From positions 1-64,000 of the forward strand of contig JANNOG010000075.1 of the NCBI GenBank assembly GCA_031398915.1: DNA of 64,000 nt, in the 5' to 3' direction. This document shows, in pieces, positions 17,324 to 26,044 of the stretch. Each line of letters begins with the position of its first letter. The first letter of the stretch is position 1. The position numbers and the translations under genes were made by a program. This DNA is from JANNOG01 sp031398915 (GTDB lineage: Bacteria > Actinomycetota > Actinomycetes > Actinomycetales > JBBAYJ01). The notes beneath the pieces were generated by a model that was given only the letters and a program-made list of their open reading frames with translations, was not told the origin of the DNA and did not search any database.

Positions 17324-18211
17324 ATGGTCGCTGCGACGTCCCAGACCGAGAACCCACCCCGGAAACCCCGCAACGCCACACGACGCCACCGTCCGCCGTT
17401 CCTCACCACGACGCTGCTCGCACTCGGCGCGCTCGTCTTTCTCTTCCCCTTCTACTACATGCTGATCGGGTCGCTCCAGGCCGAGCCGGACACGTCGCCG
17501 TCGGCGGTCGTACCGACGAGTCCTTTCACTCTCGACAACTACTCGCAGATCAACGCCTCGGTGGACCTGCCCCGGTCCCTCATCAATTCCGGGATCTTCA
17601 CCGGTGGCGTGATCCTGTGCACCATCGTGTTCGGCGTCCTTGCGGGATACGCCCTGGCCCGGCTGCGTTTCCGGGGCCGTGGCACGCTGTTCGCGACGGT
17701 GCTGCTGGTCCAGGTCATCCCGTTCCAGCTATTGCTCATCCCGCTCTACGTGATGATCGTCCGCAGCTACGGGCTGGCTGACAACTACCTCGGCATGATC
17801 CTTCCCTTTGCGATCAACACCACGGCGGTCTTCGTCTTCCGCCAGTTCTTCCTGCAATTGCCCGACGACCTCTTCTCGGCCGCGCGAATCGACGGGGCCG
17901 GCGAACTCGGCATCCTGCGCCATATCGCGTTGCCATTGGTGCGACCCGCATTGCTGACCGTCGTCCTGCTCACGTTCATCGGTCCCTGGAACGAGTTCCT
18001 GTGGCCCTTCCTCGTCACCAAGGAGGCTGACATGCAACCGCTCGCCGTGTCGCTGGCCGGGTACATCTCGAACGTGGCGGCCCGTGCCTCCAATCCCTAC
18101 GGGGCGGTGCTCGCCGGCGCCTGCGTTCTCGCTGCCCCGGCGATCGCCCTCTTCGTCGCCTTCCAGCGCTACTTCCTCAATACCGACATCGGCTCAGGCG
18201 TGAAAGGTTGA
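17324..18211 (+). CDS. CUT1 sugar ABC transporter permease 2 (MalG-like)
   Basis: 295 residues from the ATG at 17324; a TTG at 17318 overlapping the previous stop (TTGA) is a real alternative. Six helices, starting TTLLALGALVFLFPFYYMLIG. The EAA motif reads LFSAARIDGAGELGILRHIALPLVRP. The segment GPWNEFLWPFLV is characteristic of MalG-type subunits. No ATPase gene lies in this operon, so the system must borrow a shared MsiK-like ATPase from elsewhere in the genome. Confidence 0.93.
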   Translation: MVAATSQTENPPRKPRNATRRHRPPFLTTTLLALGALVFLFPFYYMLIGSLQAEPDTSPSAVVPTSPFTLDNYSQINASVDLPRSLINSGIFTGGVILCTIVFGVLAGYALARLRFRGRGTLFATVLLVQVIPFQLLLIPLYVMIVRSYGLADNYLGMILPFAINTTAVFVFRQFFLQLPDDLFSAARIDGAGELGILRHIALPLVRPALLTVVLLTFIGPWNEFLWPFLVTKEADMQPLAVSLAGYISNVAARASNPYGAVLAGACVLAAPAIALFVAFQRYFLNTDIGSGVKG

Positions 18212-18213
18212 CC

Positions 18214-19368
18214 ATGCCGACGATTCACATGACCGAGGACGAGGCGCGACCCGTCACGCTCGGCGGCGTCGGATACACATTGACGCGCCTCGGCGTGGTC
18301 ATGTCCCCCGATCCCGACAACGAACTGGAGATCGGCGGGGTCCTCAATCCGGCGTCGGGGCGCGGGCGGGACGGCACGCTCTACCTCTTGCCCCGGATCG
18401 TCGCCGCGGGCAACGTCTCGAGGGTCGGCCTCGCCGAGGTCGAGCTGACCGACGGCGTCCCCACCGGGGTGCAGCGTCACGGTGTCGTGCTGGCACCCGA
18501 TGCCGGTTGGGAGCGCGGGGCAGCCAACGCGGGCGTGGAGGACCCACGCGTGACGTGGGTCCAGTCGCTGGACATGCACGTCATGACCTATGTCGCCTTC
18601 GGCCCGCTCGGGCCCCGGCTCGCCATCGCGGTGTCGCGCGACCTCCACTTCTGGCGACGGCTGGGCCCGATCCACTTCGGCTACCAGCCGGACCTGGACG
18701 CCGACCTGAACCTGTACCCGAACAAGGACGCGGTCTTCTTTCCCGAGCCGGTGCCCGGCCCTGACGGCCGGCCGGCGTACGCCATGCTGCATCGCCCGAT
18801 GTGGGACATCGGCTGGATCAGGGCGGGCGAGACCACACACCTACCTGCCGGTGTCGACGACCCGCGCCCCTCGATCTGGATCTCCTATGTCGATGCCGTG
18901 GCGGTGCAGGCAGAGGTGTCCCGGCTGGTGGATCTCACCCAGCATCGCCTGGTCGCGCTTCCCCGCCACGACTACGAGGCGGTGAAGATCGGTGCCGGTC
19001 CGCCGCCGGTCCGCGTCGAGGAGGGGTGGCTGCTGCTGCATCACGGCGTCACCGGGGACACCGGGCATGGCTTCGACCCGACCACCCAACGGGTCCGTTA
19101 CTGCGCGGGCGCCATGCTGCTCGATCCGGACGACCCATCGCAGGTCCTGGCCCGAACCGAGGAGCCATTGCTGGCACCCGGTACCGAGCACGAGAGCTCG
19201 GGTGTGGTGTCGAACGTCGTGTTCCCGACCGCGATCGAAGAGGTGGACGGCGTCCGCTACGTCTTCTACGGCATGGCGGACGCGAGGATCGGCGTGGCGC
19301 GGCTGGACCGCGTCGAGGTCGGCGTCACTGGCGCCCGACCGCCGGGGGTTCAGCCGGCGACTCGCTGA
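18214..19368 (+). CDS. GH130-family glycosidase/phosphorylase (mannoside phosphorylase-like)
   Basis: 384 residues from the ATG at 18214 (TTG at 18208 possible). It has the five-bladed propeller signatures of GH130: GGVLNPASGRGRDGTLYLLPR, GVEDPRVTWV, NLYPNKDAVFFPE and VFPTAIEEVDGVRYVFYGMAD. GH130 enzymes characterised so far are mostly phosphorylases acting on beta-mannosides. The enzyme lacks a signal peptide and ends the importer operon, so imported oligosaccharide would be split inside the cell with phosphate. Linkage specificity cannot be read from the sequence. Confidence 0.88.
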   Translation: MPTIHMTEDEARPVTLGGVGYTLTRLGVVMSPDPDNELEIGGVLNPASGRGRDGTLYLLPRIVAAGNVSRVGLAEVELTDGVPTGVQRHGVVLAPDAGWERGAANAGVEDPRVTWVQSLDMHVMTYVAFGPLGPRLAIAVSRDLHFWRRLGPIHFGYQPDLDADLNLYPNKDAVFFPEPVPGPDGRPAYAMLHRPMWDIGWIRAGETTHLPAGVDDPRPSIWISYVDAVAVQAEVSRLVDLTQHRLVALPRHDYEAVKIGAGPPPVRVEEGWLLLHHGVTGDTGHGFDPTTQRVRYCAGAMLLDPDDPSQVLARTEEPLLAPGTEHESSGVVSNVVFPTAIEEVDGVRYVFYGMADARIGVARLDRVEVGVTGARPPGVQPATR

Positions 19369-19378
19369 CGGACACCGA

Positions 19379-19416
19379 GCGCGGCGGGTGCGAGAGACAC
19401 CGCGCATCCGCCGCGC
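19379..19416. terminator. Bidirectional terminator hairpin
   Basis: Arms GCGCGGCGGGTGCG and CGCATCCGCCGCGC (one G-T wobble) surround a 10-nt loop. It lies 10 nt after the GH130 stop and 5 nt before the stop of the convergent SRPBCC gene, the right place to end both transcripts. Confidence 0.65.
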
Positions 19417-19421
19417 AGACC

Positions 19422-19907
19422 TCAGGCCGCGAGCAGGTCGTCGATCTGGGCGATGGCCGAGCTGGCACCTTCGACCATGCCCATGTCCAGCACCTGCTGC
19501 AATGCCTCGGCCGTGTCGTAGGTACCCGTGAAGACGGCCCGGGTACCCGCCTCGTGTGCCGTGAAGCTGTAGACGTTGATCGAGACCGGCAGATCCGGGT
19601 TCGGGTTGAAGTCCAGGTCGGCGAACCCGTCTTCGAACGAGAAGCTGGTGGGCGCGTCGACCGCCGTGACGTTCCAGTACCCGGCGTACTTCTCGCCCTC
19701 CGGTCCGGTCATGAAGTACGTGACCCGCCCGCCTGGGCTGAGGTCGTGGTCGATCACCGTCGCCGGGTGGCTGGGTGGCCCCCACACCTTCTCCAGCTGG
19801 CGCGGGTCGGCGTACACCTGCCAGACCCGGTCCACCGGGGCGGCGAAGTCGGCGGTGATGGTCAGCGTGCGGGTGTCGAGGTCGTGCTGGACGTCGGTGA
19901 CGGGCAT
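19422..19907 (-). CDS. SRPBCC/AHSA1-family protein
   Basis: 161 residues. Typical AHSA1 start (LTITADFAAPVDRVWQVYADPRQLEKVWGPP), a middle PGGRVTYFMTGPEGEKYAGYWNV and a C-terminal helix (TAEALQQVLDMGMVEGASSAIAQ). These small cavity proteins bind hydrophobic ligands. Encoded 3 nt behind an ArsR-type regulator, the standard actinobacterial ArsR-AHSA1 pair. Ligand unknown. Confidence 0.9.
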   Translation of the reverse strand: MPVTDVQHDLDTRTLTITADFAAPVDRVWQVYADPRQLEKVWGPPSHPATVIDHDLSPGGRVTYFMTGPEGEKYAGYWNVTAVDAPTSFSFEDGFADLDFNPNPDLPVSINVYSFTAHEAGTRAVFTGTYDTAEALQQVLDMGMVEGASSAIAQIDDLLAA

Positions 19908-19910
19908 GGG

Positions 19911-20300
19911 TCAGTCCTCCTGGTGGATGGGTGGTGCGTCGGGGTGTGCGACGGGTGGTGCGACGGGTGGCGTGGCGGGGGCTGCGAGGAGCTCGTCGAT
20001 GCGTGCGATGCGACCTCGCCACACCTGTTCGAGCTCGCCGAGCATGGCGGCGACCGACCGCACGGCGTTGACGTCGCCGCTGGTCAGCTGCTCGCGACCG
20101 GTTCGGCGCTTGGTGAGCAGGCCTGCCCGCTCGAGCACCGCCACGTGCTTCTGCACTGCCGCGAAGCTCATGTCGTACTTCGCGGCGAGCGCCGAGACCG
20201 AGTGCTCTCCGGCCAGGACGCGACGCATGATGTCGCGCCGCGTCCGGTCGGCGAGGGCGTGGAACATGGCGTCCGCGCGGTCCTCGGCGTGCTCGGTCAC
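19911..20300 (-). CDS. ArsR-family HTH regulator
   Basis: 129 residues from the GTG at 20300 (VTEHAEDRAD). A TTG at 20315 would place the start inside a palindromic site and is less likely. Winged-helix core: MFHALADRTRRDIMRRVLAGEHSVSALA, then MSFAAVQKHVAVLERAGLLTKRRTGREQ. No metal-binding Cys pair, so it is not an arsenic-type sensor. The C-terminal tail is Pro/Ala-rich. It is followed 3 nt later by the SRPBCC gene, and a perfect dyad lies just upstream. Confidence 0.9.
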   Translation of the reverse strand: MTEHAEDRADAMFHALADRTRRDIMRRVLAGEHSVSALAAKYDMSFAAVQKHVAVLERAGLLTKRRTGREQLTSGDVNAVRSVAAMLGELEQVWRGRIARIDELLAAPATPPVAPPVAHPDAPPIHQED

Positions 20301-20310
20301 GGGGCCAACA

Positions 20311-20328
20311 TACAACTAAACGGTTGTA
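20311..20328. promoter_or_regulatory. Probable ArsR operator
   Basis: Perfect dyad TACAAC-N6-GTTGTA begins 11 bp upstream of the ArsR start codon. The low-GC arms stand out from the surroundings. It also lies in front of the plus-strand aminotransferase gene, so both directions could be controlled. Confidence 0.6.
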
Positions 20329-20411
20329 CGTTGCCAACTGTTTCCACCGCCGAAATCCGGCCGTCCACCCTCGTCGGCGGGAATGTCAGTGGGACGGCCT
20401 ACCGTTGGCCC

Positions 20412-21746
20412 ATGGCCGACACGACATCCGCCGACCAGGTCGACGCCACCGACACCGCCGACCTCGTGCGCGCGGCGGCACACCTGGTCAGGTTCGCCGG
20501 TCACGGCGACTTCCTGCCGTTCGTCGCGGAACGGGCGCTGGGCTCGTTCGTGTACGACCGAAACGGACGGGCGATCCTCGACTTCACCAGCGGCCAGATG
20601 AGCGCCATCCTCGGGCACAGCCACCCAGCGATCGTCGAGGTCGTGTCGTCGACGATCGGTCGCCTGGACCACCTGTTCTCGGGCATGCTCTCCCGGCCGG
20701 TCATCGACCTCGCCGAGGTCCTCGGCTCACTGGCCCCCGGCCTCGACAAGGTGCTGCTCGTGACGACCGGCGCCGAATCCAACGAGGCGGCGCTGCGCAT
20801 GGCGCGCCTGGTCACCGGGGGGTGGGAGGTCGTCGGGTTCAGCCAGTCCTGGCACGGCATGACCGGGGCCGCGGCGGCCGCGACGTACTCGGCCGGCCGG
20901 CGTGGTTACGGCCCACCGGCCGTCGGGTCGATGGCGATCCCCGCTCCCAACGCCTACCGGCCGAGATTCACGACGCCGGACGGTGCCCTCGATTGGCGGA
21001 CCGAGCTGGACGACGGGTTCGACCTGGTGGATCGGCAGAGCGCCGGAGCCCTGGCAGCCTTCATCGCCGAGCCCATCCTGTCGTCCGGCGGAATCATCGA
21101 CCTGCCCGACGGGTACCTGCTCGCGCTGCGGGAGAAGTGCCGCGAGCGCGGCATGCTGCTCGTATTGGACGAGGCCCAGACCGGGATCGGTCGCACCGGC
21201 GCGATGTTCGCTCACGAGCGCGACGACGCGACGCCGGACCTGCTGACGCTGTCGAAGACGCTGGGCGCGGGGCTGCCACTGGCGGCGGTCCTCACCACGT
21301 CGGAGATCGAGCAGCGCGCCCACGAACTGGGCTACCTCTTCTACACGACCCACGTCAACGACCCGCTGCCGGCAGCGGTCGGGTTGGCCGTGCTCGACGT
21401 CGTGGTGCGCGAGCGCCTGGCCGAGCGCGCCGTCGTCGCGGGCGATCGGTTGCGCGCCGGCCTGGTCCAGATGCAGCACCAGCACGAGTGCATCGGGGAT
21501 GTCCGGGGTCGGGGCCTGCTGGTCGGAGTCGAGATCGTCGCCGACCGCGAGTCCAAGAAGCCCGCGCCACAACTCGGGGCAGCGGTGAGCAGTCGGTGTT
21601 TCGACCTGGGCCTGTCGATGAACATCGTCCAGCTACCGGCTCTGGGCGGTGTCTTCCGGATCGCCCCGCCGCTCACCGTGTCCGACGCCGAGATCGACCT
21701 CGGTCTGGACATCCTGGACCGGGCCATCAGCGACGTCACCCGCTAG
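20412..21746 (+). CDS. Class III PLP aminotransferase (2,2-dialkylglycine decarboxylase-like)
   Basis: 444 residues from the ATG at 20412. Class III fold motifs in order: YDRNGRAILDFTSGQMSAILGHSHP, TTGAESNEAALRMAR, SQSWHGMTGAAAAAT, LLVLDEAQTGIGRTG (PLP Asp) and LLTLSKTLGAGLPLAAVLT with the Schiff-base Lys. The short SGQMSAILGHSHP motif and overall length best match 2,2-dialkylglycine decarboxylase, but substrate calls within this class from sequence alone are uncertain. It is divergent from the ArsR gene. The frame stays open far upstream through antisense DNA; only the part from 20412 is coding. Confidence 0.88.
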   Translation: MADTTSADQVDATDTADLVRAAAHLVRFAGHGDFLPFVAERALGSFVYDRNGRAILDFTSGQMSAILGHSHPAIVEVVSSTIGRLDHLFSGMLSRPVIDLAEVLGSLAPGLDKVLLVTTGAESNEAALRMARLVTGGWEVVGFSQSWHGMTGAAAAATYSAGRRGYGPPAVGSMAIPAPNAYRPRFTTPDGALDWRTELDDGFDLVDRQSAGALAAFIAEPILSSGGIIDLPDGYLLALREKCRERGMLLVLDEAQTGIGRTGAMFAHERDDATPDLLTLSKTLGAGLPLAAVLTTSEIEQRAHELGYLFYTTHVNDPLPAAVGLAVLDVVVRERLAERAVVAGDRLRAGLVQMQHQHECIGDVRGRGLLVGVEIVADRESKKPAPQLGAAVSSRCFDLGLSMNIVQLPALGGVFRIAPPLTVSDAEIDLGLDILDRAISDVTR

Positions 21747-21751
21747 CTGCG

Positions 21752-21797
21752 GGCCGGTCGCCCGGCAACGACGGGCCGGGCCGCGGGCGACCCGGCC
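21752..21797. terminator. Bidirectional terminator hairpin
   Basis: Arms GGCCGGTCGCCCG and CGGGCGACCCGGCC (one extra C) lie between the convergent aminotransferase and the exported protein gene at 21818-23194. It probably stops both. Confidence 0.55.
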
Positions 21798-21817
21798 CAC
21801 GGCCGAAGCGTCGCCGG

Positions 21818-23194
21818 TCAGGACGGGCAGGGGAGCTGCTGGGTCGGTAGGCAGTGCAACTCGGGTGGAACGTGGCCGCGTACGACGGTGACGTTGCCGC
21901 CGACCTCGTCGGGGTCGGGTACCGACGGCTGGGGGCTCCACCAGACGGCGTCGTTCGACGGATCGACATAGATGACGCCCGGGTTGAGGGGCGAGTACTG
22001 CGGCGGTTCCGGCTCGTCGTCCGGCCCGATCTCGACCGGGGTGTCGCCCTGATTGGTGTACCTGCCGGCCAGGACCTCGAGCCGACGGGTCAGTTCGGGG
22101 GTCGCCGTGATCGTCGATCCGGCGACGAACACGGGGGTGGAGTCGATCTCGCCGCTCTCGCGGGTGGGGCAGTTGACTCCGGTGCAGGTCGTCGTGGAGC
22201 CGGTGACCTCACCGTCGGTGTTCGTCGTGGTCGTCGTCACGGTCGTCGTGGTCTCGCCGGTCCTGTTCGTGACAGTCAACGCGAATGTGTCGACCTTGGA
22301 CCCGTCCGGGTTCACCTGGGTGGTGAAGACAGAGGCCGTCGTTTCTGTGACCTTGCCCGAGGAGTCCTTGTAGGTGTGAGCCGTATGGGTCGTGGTGACG
22401 GACGTCCCGTCAGTCGCCGTGACGTGCCTCGTGGTCTCGATCGAGAAGACGGCGCCGTGTGGCCCGGAGACCTGCGACAAGGAGCTGTGTGACGTGATCG
22501 TCTCGCCGTTGGGCCCGGTCGTGTCGGCAGCGACGACAGCGAAGCCGAAGTCGCTGCCCTTCCCCGGGGCAAAGGTGGACACGCTTCCGTCCGCGTGATG
22601 GGTGGTCACGGGCTTCCTCGGTTCCTCGTGAACCCTGAAGATCGACGAGATCAGGCTGATGTCCATCCCGCCGACCATGACGGGTGGACCCCCTGTCGAG
22701 CCGGTGCCCGCGGTGTCGATCACCGCGCGAACACCGTTGTCCGACGACAGGCCCGAGAGCAGGGGATGGGTCAGCCCGAGGCGGCCCAGCGCCCCGGCTC
22801 GTTGGGGTCCGAAGGCGAAGAGGTCGCTGGTCAGAGAGCTGCCGTCGGGCGCCGTCGAGGGGAGCACGATCACCTCTCGAAGCGCGAATCCCTCGGGCCG
22901 GATTCCGTGGTCGAGGAAGCCGTCGAGGATCTGGAGGATCTGTGGGTGGCTGGTCGAGTCGTTCGGGTCCGTCCCGGCTGCCTGCTCGTCGGCGTCGCTC
23001 CAGCCGTCGCCGTCACTGTCCACGCCCGAGGCGTTGAGCAGGCAGACGCCCTGCTGGCAGACGAGCAGGGGGCCGGGCGGCGGGGCTGCCTGCGCGGGAG
23101 CGGGAACGGCCAACACGGCCGCGGCGAGGACGACAGCACCTCCCGTACGCACCAGACCAGTCGTCAAGCGTGGGGTGAGGGATCGCGTCGTCAT
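21818..23194 (-). CDS. Exported protein with thrombospondin type 3-like calcium motif
   Basis: 458 residues. Signal peptide with cleavage near APAQAAPPP (about residue 36). A single calcium-type repeat DSDGDGWSDADEQAAGTDPND follows at about 59-80. The central 200 residues are Thr/Ser-rich beta-type sequence (TTTHTAHTYKDSSGKVTETTA and similar), and the C terminus has CTGVNCPT and a Pro-rich tail. No enzyme signature. Probably a surface or secreted structural protein; function unknown. The spacer 23195-23334 behind its start holds only its promoter region, with no clear motif. Confidence 0.75.
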   Translation of the reverse strand: MTTRSLTPRLTTGLVRTGGAVVLAAAVLAVPAPAQAAPPPGPLLVCQQGVCLLNASGVDSDGDGWSDADEQAAGTDPNDSTSHPQILQILDGFLDHGIRPEGFALREVIVLPSTAPDGSSLTSDLFAFGPQRAGALGRLGLTHPLLSGLSSDNGVRAVIDTAGTGSTGGPPVMVGGMDISLISSIFRVHEEPRKPVTTHHADGSVSTFAPGKGSDFGFAVVAADTTGPNGETITSHSSLSQVSGPHGAVFSIETTRHVTATDGTSVTTTHTAHTYKDSSGKVTETTASVFTTQVNPDGSKVDTFALTVTNRTGETTTTVTTTTTNTDGEVTGSTTTCTGVNCPTRESGEIDSTPVFVAGSTITATPELTRRLEVLAGRYTNQGDTPVEIGPDDEPEPPQYSPLNPGVIYVDPSNDAVWWSPQPSVPDPDEVGGNVTVVRGHVPPELHCLPTQQLPCPS

Positions 23195-23334
23195 GCGACT
23201 GATCGTTGATCATGGGTTCGGTGGCGTCAGTCGTGGTGCCACCACCTTCGCGTCGTCGGGGTAGCCCCAATGACGATCGTGATGATCCGATGTGCTCAGC
23301 CGGGGGCGTGAAGAGGCGCCGTCATCCGCGAATG

Positions 23335-23835
23335 CTAGCCGTCGACGTCAGGGTGGGACACGAAGGCCTGCATCCTGCTCGCGGCTGCCCTCAGGTACCG
23401 GATGATGACCTCCTGCTGCTCGGGGGTGAACTCCTCGGCGAGGGCGTCGAGCATGGTGAACAGGGGGGCGAGTTCGCCCAGGACGCGCTCGACTGCGGCA
23501 GGAGTCGCCTGCAGTGCCACCCGCCGCCGATCGTGGACGTCTCGGTGGCGCGAGACGTGGCCCGCCCGCTCCAGGCGGTCCACCAGTTCTGTGGCCGAGC
23601 CGGTCGAGATGCCGAGCCGGCCGCTGAGCTCGGCAGGACCCAGGGGTTCGACGGCATTCATCACGTGACCCAGTGCGGCGTGGTCGAGGTGGCGAAGGTC
23701 GAGCAGGCGCGCCAGCACCCCGTCGATCTCGGCGTTGAGCCGGTTGACCTCGCGCAGGGCCCATGACAGCTCGGGAGCCGCGACCCTGGCGCGTTCGATC
23801 TCCTCGACGCGCTGGGATTGCGTTCGCTCGGTCAC
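23335..23835 (-). CDS. MarR-family transcriptional regulator
   Basis: 166 residues from the GTG at 23835, the only plausible start in this frame downstream of the palindrome. The winged helix is clear: LRHLDHAALGHVMNAVEPLGPAELSGRLGISTGSATELVDRLERAGHVSR split over about residues 48-95, then DRRRVALQATPAAVERV. It is divergent from an MFS exporter, with a perfect 19-bp palindrome between them. The natural reading is a repressor of the exporter released by the exported compound. Confidence 0.9.
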   Translation of the reverse strand: MTERTQSQRVEEIERARVAAPELSWALREVNRLNAEIDGVLARLLDLRHLDHAALGHVMNAVEPLGPAELSGRLGISTGSATELVDRLERAGHVSRHRDVHDRRRVALQATPAAVERVLGELAPLFTMLDALAEEFTPEQQEVIIRYLRAAASRMQAFVSHPDVDG

Positions 23836-23864
23836 GGAGGCATAGTACGCCCTTAGTGGCTCTA

Positions 23865-23883
23865 TATCGGAGTCACTCCGATA
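23865..23883. promoter_or_regulatory. Probable MarR operator, perfect 19-bp palindrome
   Basis: TATCGGAGTCACTCCGATA: two 9-bp arms around one central base. It lies 29 bp from the MarR start and 16 bp from the MFS start, so a single bound dimer could control both promoters. Confidence 0.75.
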
Positions 23884-23899
23884 CCGAAAGGAGTCTCCT

Positions 23900-25462
23900 G
23901 TGACCAGCTTCGCAACGAGGGACAACCCCGACGGCAGCGACCGGGTCGACGAACGGTCGCTGCGATGGCTTCTCGTCGTGCTGTGCGCCGCGCTCGCCCT
24001 GGTGATTGCCGGGAACTCGGCCCTGGCCATCGCCCTGCCCGACATCGCTGCCGACCTGGCCGCCGACCAGGCCGAACTCACCTGGATCATCGACGCGTAC
24101 GCCCTCACCTTCGCCGCATTGCTGCTGCCGGCGGGGATCGCAGCCGACCGGTTCGGCCGCCGGACCACCCTGTTGGTCGGTGTCGTCATCTTCGGCGTCG
24201 CTGGTGTGGCGTCGGCCTACTCACCTGACAGTGCGTGGCTCATCGGCTTGCGCGCCCTGGCCGGTGTCGGAGCCGCTGCGATCTTTCCGGTGACGTTGTC
24301 GGCCCTGGTCGACGCCTACCCCGAAGAGCGCCGCGGGTTCGCCGTCGCCGTCTGGTCCGGGGTCAGCGCGGGAGGAGCCGTTCTGGGCACCCTCGTCGCC
24401 GGCGGTCTGCTGGAGGTGTTCGGATGGGGAAGCGTGCAGATCGCCTTCGGTGTCGGCGGCCTCGTCCTCATCCCGGCGGTGGCCGTACTGGTCGCCCAGA
24501 ACCGCAACCCGTCGCTGTCGTTGGACCCCCTGGGGGCGGCCCTCGCGGTCCTCGCGCTCGGCGGCCTGGTCTACGGGGTGATCGAGGCCCCGCAGCGGGG
24601 GTGGACAGACCTGGTGACCATCGCCTCGCTGGCGGTGGGCGGCCTGGCTCTCGCCGGATTCATCGGTCACGAACTGCGTGCCAAGACGCCGTCACTGGAC
24701 GTCAGGTTGTTCCGCAACCGGGGCCTGGCCGCCGGGTCCCTGCTGGTGAGCCTGCAGTTCTTCGCGTCGTTGGGGCTGTTCGTGCTCGCTCCCCAGTACC
24801 TGCAGATAGTCCGCGAGTTCACCCCGTTGCAGGCCGCGGCGGTGCTGCTGGTCATCCCACTGGGTGTCGGTGCCGGGACCGCGCTGGCCCCGGGGCTGCT
24901 CGAGAAGGCCGGCGCCCGGCTTCCGGGGACTGCGGGCCTGCTGGCCATGGCCGGGGGGTTCGCCGTGCTCGCCTACTCCCTCGGGTCGGGCGAGCCTGGT
25001 GATTCCCTGGTCCGCTGGTGGTTGCCCGCGGTGGGCCTGCTGATCTTCGGTCTCGGCTTCGGCCTGGCGATCACCCCCGGCACCGTCCTCATCATCGACG
25101 GCCTGCCCGAGGACCGCCGGTCGGTGGCGAGCGCGGTCAACGACATCACCCGTGAGGTGGGTGGCGTGCTCGGCATCGCGGTGCTGTCCAGTGTGTTGAT
25201 CAGCGCTTATCGAGACGATGTCGCCGGATCGATCGCCCAGCTGCCGCCGGGGCTCGCAGGGTCCGCCCTCGAAGGTGCAGCTGCGGCGGTGGCCATCTCG
25301 GCGGGTCTCGGAGCCGAGGGCGAGGCGCTGGCGCAGGCCGCCAGATCGGCGTTCGCGGTGGGGCTCTCGGCGGCGTTCTGGGTGGGTGCGGGAGTTCTGG
25401 CGGGTGCGGCCCTGCTCTGCGGTGTGCTTGCTCCGTCCCGCCCGAGGATGCCGGTGAGTTAG
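23900..25462 (+). CDS. MFS drug efflux transporter, DHA2-like (14 helices)
   Basis: 520 residues from a GTG at 23900 with AAGGAG upstream. MFS signatures: ALPDIAADLAADQAELTWIIDAYALTFAALLLPAG, motif A GIAADRFGRRTTLLVGVVIFG, and motif C region WSGVSAGGAVLGTLVAGGLLEVFGW. The length and hydrophobic pattern fit the 14-helix DHA2 group of proton-coupled drug exporters. It is divergent from MarR and its stop overlaps that of the convergent XRE-cupin gene. Confidence 0.92.
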   Translation: MTSFATRDNPDGSDRVDERSLRWLLVVLCAALALVIAGNSALAIALPDIAADLAADQAELTWIIDAYALTFAALLLPAGIAADRFGRRTTLLVGVVIFGVAGVASAYSPDSAWLIGLRALAGVGAAAIFPVTLSALVDAYPEERRGFAVAVWSGVSAGGAVLGTLVAGGLLEVFGWGSVQIAFGVGGLVLIPAVAVLVAQNRNPSLSLDPLGAALAVLALGGLVYGVIEAPQRGWTDLVTIASLAVGGLALAGFIGHELRAKTPSLDVRLFRNRGLAAGSLLVSLQFFASLGLFVLAPQYLQIVREFTPLQAAAVLLVIPLGVGAGTALAPGLLEKAGARLPGTAGLLAMAGGFAVLAYSLGSGEPGDSLVRWWLPAVGLLIFGLGFGLAITPGTVLIIDGLPEDRRSVASAVNDITREVGGVLGIAVLSSVLISAYRDDVAGSIAQLPPGLAGSALEGAAAAVAISAGLGAEGEALAQAARSAFAVGLSAAFWVGAGVLAGAALLCGVLAPSRPRMPVS

Positions 25463-26025
25463 TCGACTTCGCGGTGGACGTGGGCGCGTTGGCCGTCCCG
25501 GTCGAAGATCACGATGAGCTCGGCCGGGCCGTCCAGGGCGGTCCAGGCATGAGGCGTCATGGTGGCGAACTCGCCGGCCTCGCCGGTTTCGACCACCATC
25601 TGTCGGTCGCCGAGCAGCAGCAGGATTCGGCCCTGGATGACGACGAACCAGTCGTGGCCCGGGTGAACCCGCTGGGACGGCGGCCGCTGGGTCGGCTCCA
25701 GGCGCATCTTGATCGCCGTGGTGGTGCCGGTCGGCCGGCTCAGCAGCCAGGTGGTGCGCTCGGCGGAACTGCTCGGCATCGGACGGATGATCACGTCGTC
25801 GTTGCTGTCCATGGCGAGGAGTGCGTCGAGGTCGACCTGAAGGGCGCGGGCCAGTAGGACGAGCACGTCCAGGCTGATGGTGCGGTTGCCGGTCTCGATC
25901 CGGCTGATGGTGGCGGGGCTGAGGCTCGTCCGGGCCGCAACCTGATCGAGGGACAACCCCAGAGTGGTGCGCAGGCTGCGCAGCCGCGTGCGCACCAGTC
26001 GTTCCACGTCGTTCTCTGCGGTCAT
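25459..26025 (-). CDS. XRE-family regulator with C-terminal cupin domain
   Basis: 188 residues from the ATG at 26025. HTH at about 10-66 (LRSLRTTLGLSLDQVAARTSLSPATISRIETGNRTIS). The cupin at about 110-185 contains HPGHDWFVVIQGRILLLLGDRQ and FATMTPHAWTALDGPAEL. The upstream frame to 26334 overlaps the divergent gene and is not coding. It probably represses the divergent reductase-methyltransferase fusion through the dyad at 26045-26065; small-molecule binding in the cupin is inferred from the family. Confidence 0.92.
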   Translation of the reverse strand: MTAENDVERLVRTRLRSLRTTLGLSLDQVAARTSLSPATISRIETGNRTISLDVLVLLARALQVDLDALLAMDSNDDVIIRPMPSSSAERTTWLLSRPTGTTTAIKMRLEPTQRPPSQRVHPGHDWFVVIQGRILLLLGDRQMVVETGEAGEFATMTPHAWTALDGPAELIVIFDRDGQRAHVHREVD

Positions 26026-26044
26026 GGTGGAGTCCTCACTGACG

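Noticed and set aside
18801..20411. Upstream open extension of the aminotransferase frame
   Set aside because: Crosses GH130, a terminator and two minus-strand genes, and the translation is unlike protein before the ATG at 20412.
23207..23215. TTGATCAT near 23210 as a further cluster operator
   Set aside because: Shares only the core; flanks TATGT and ATGTCAA are absent.
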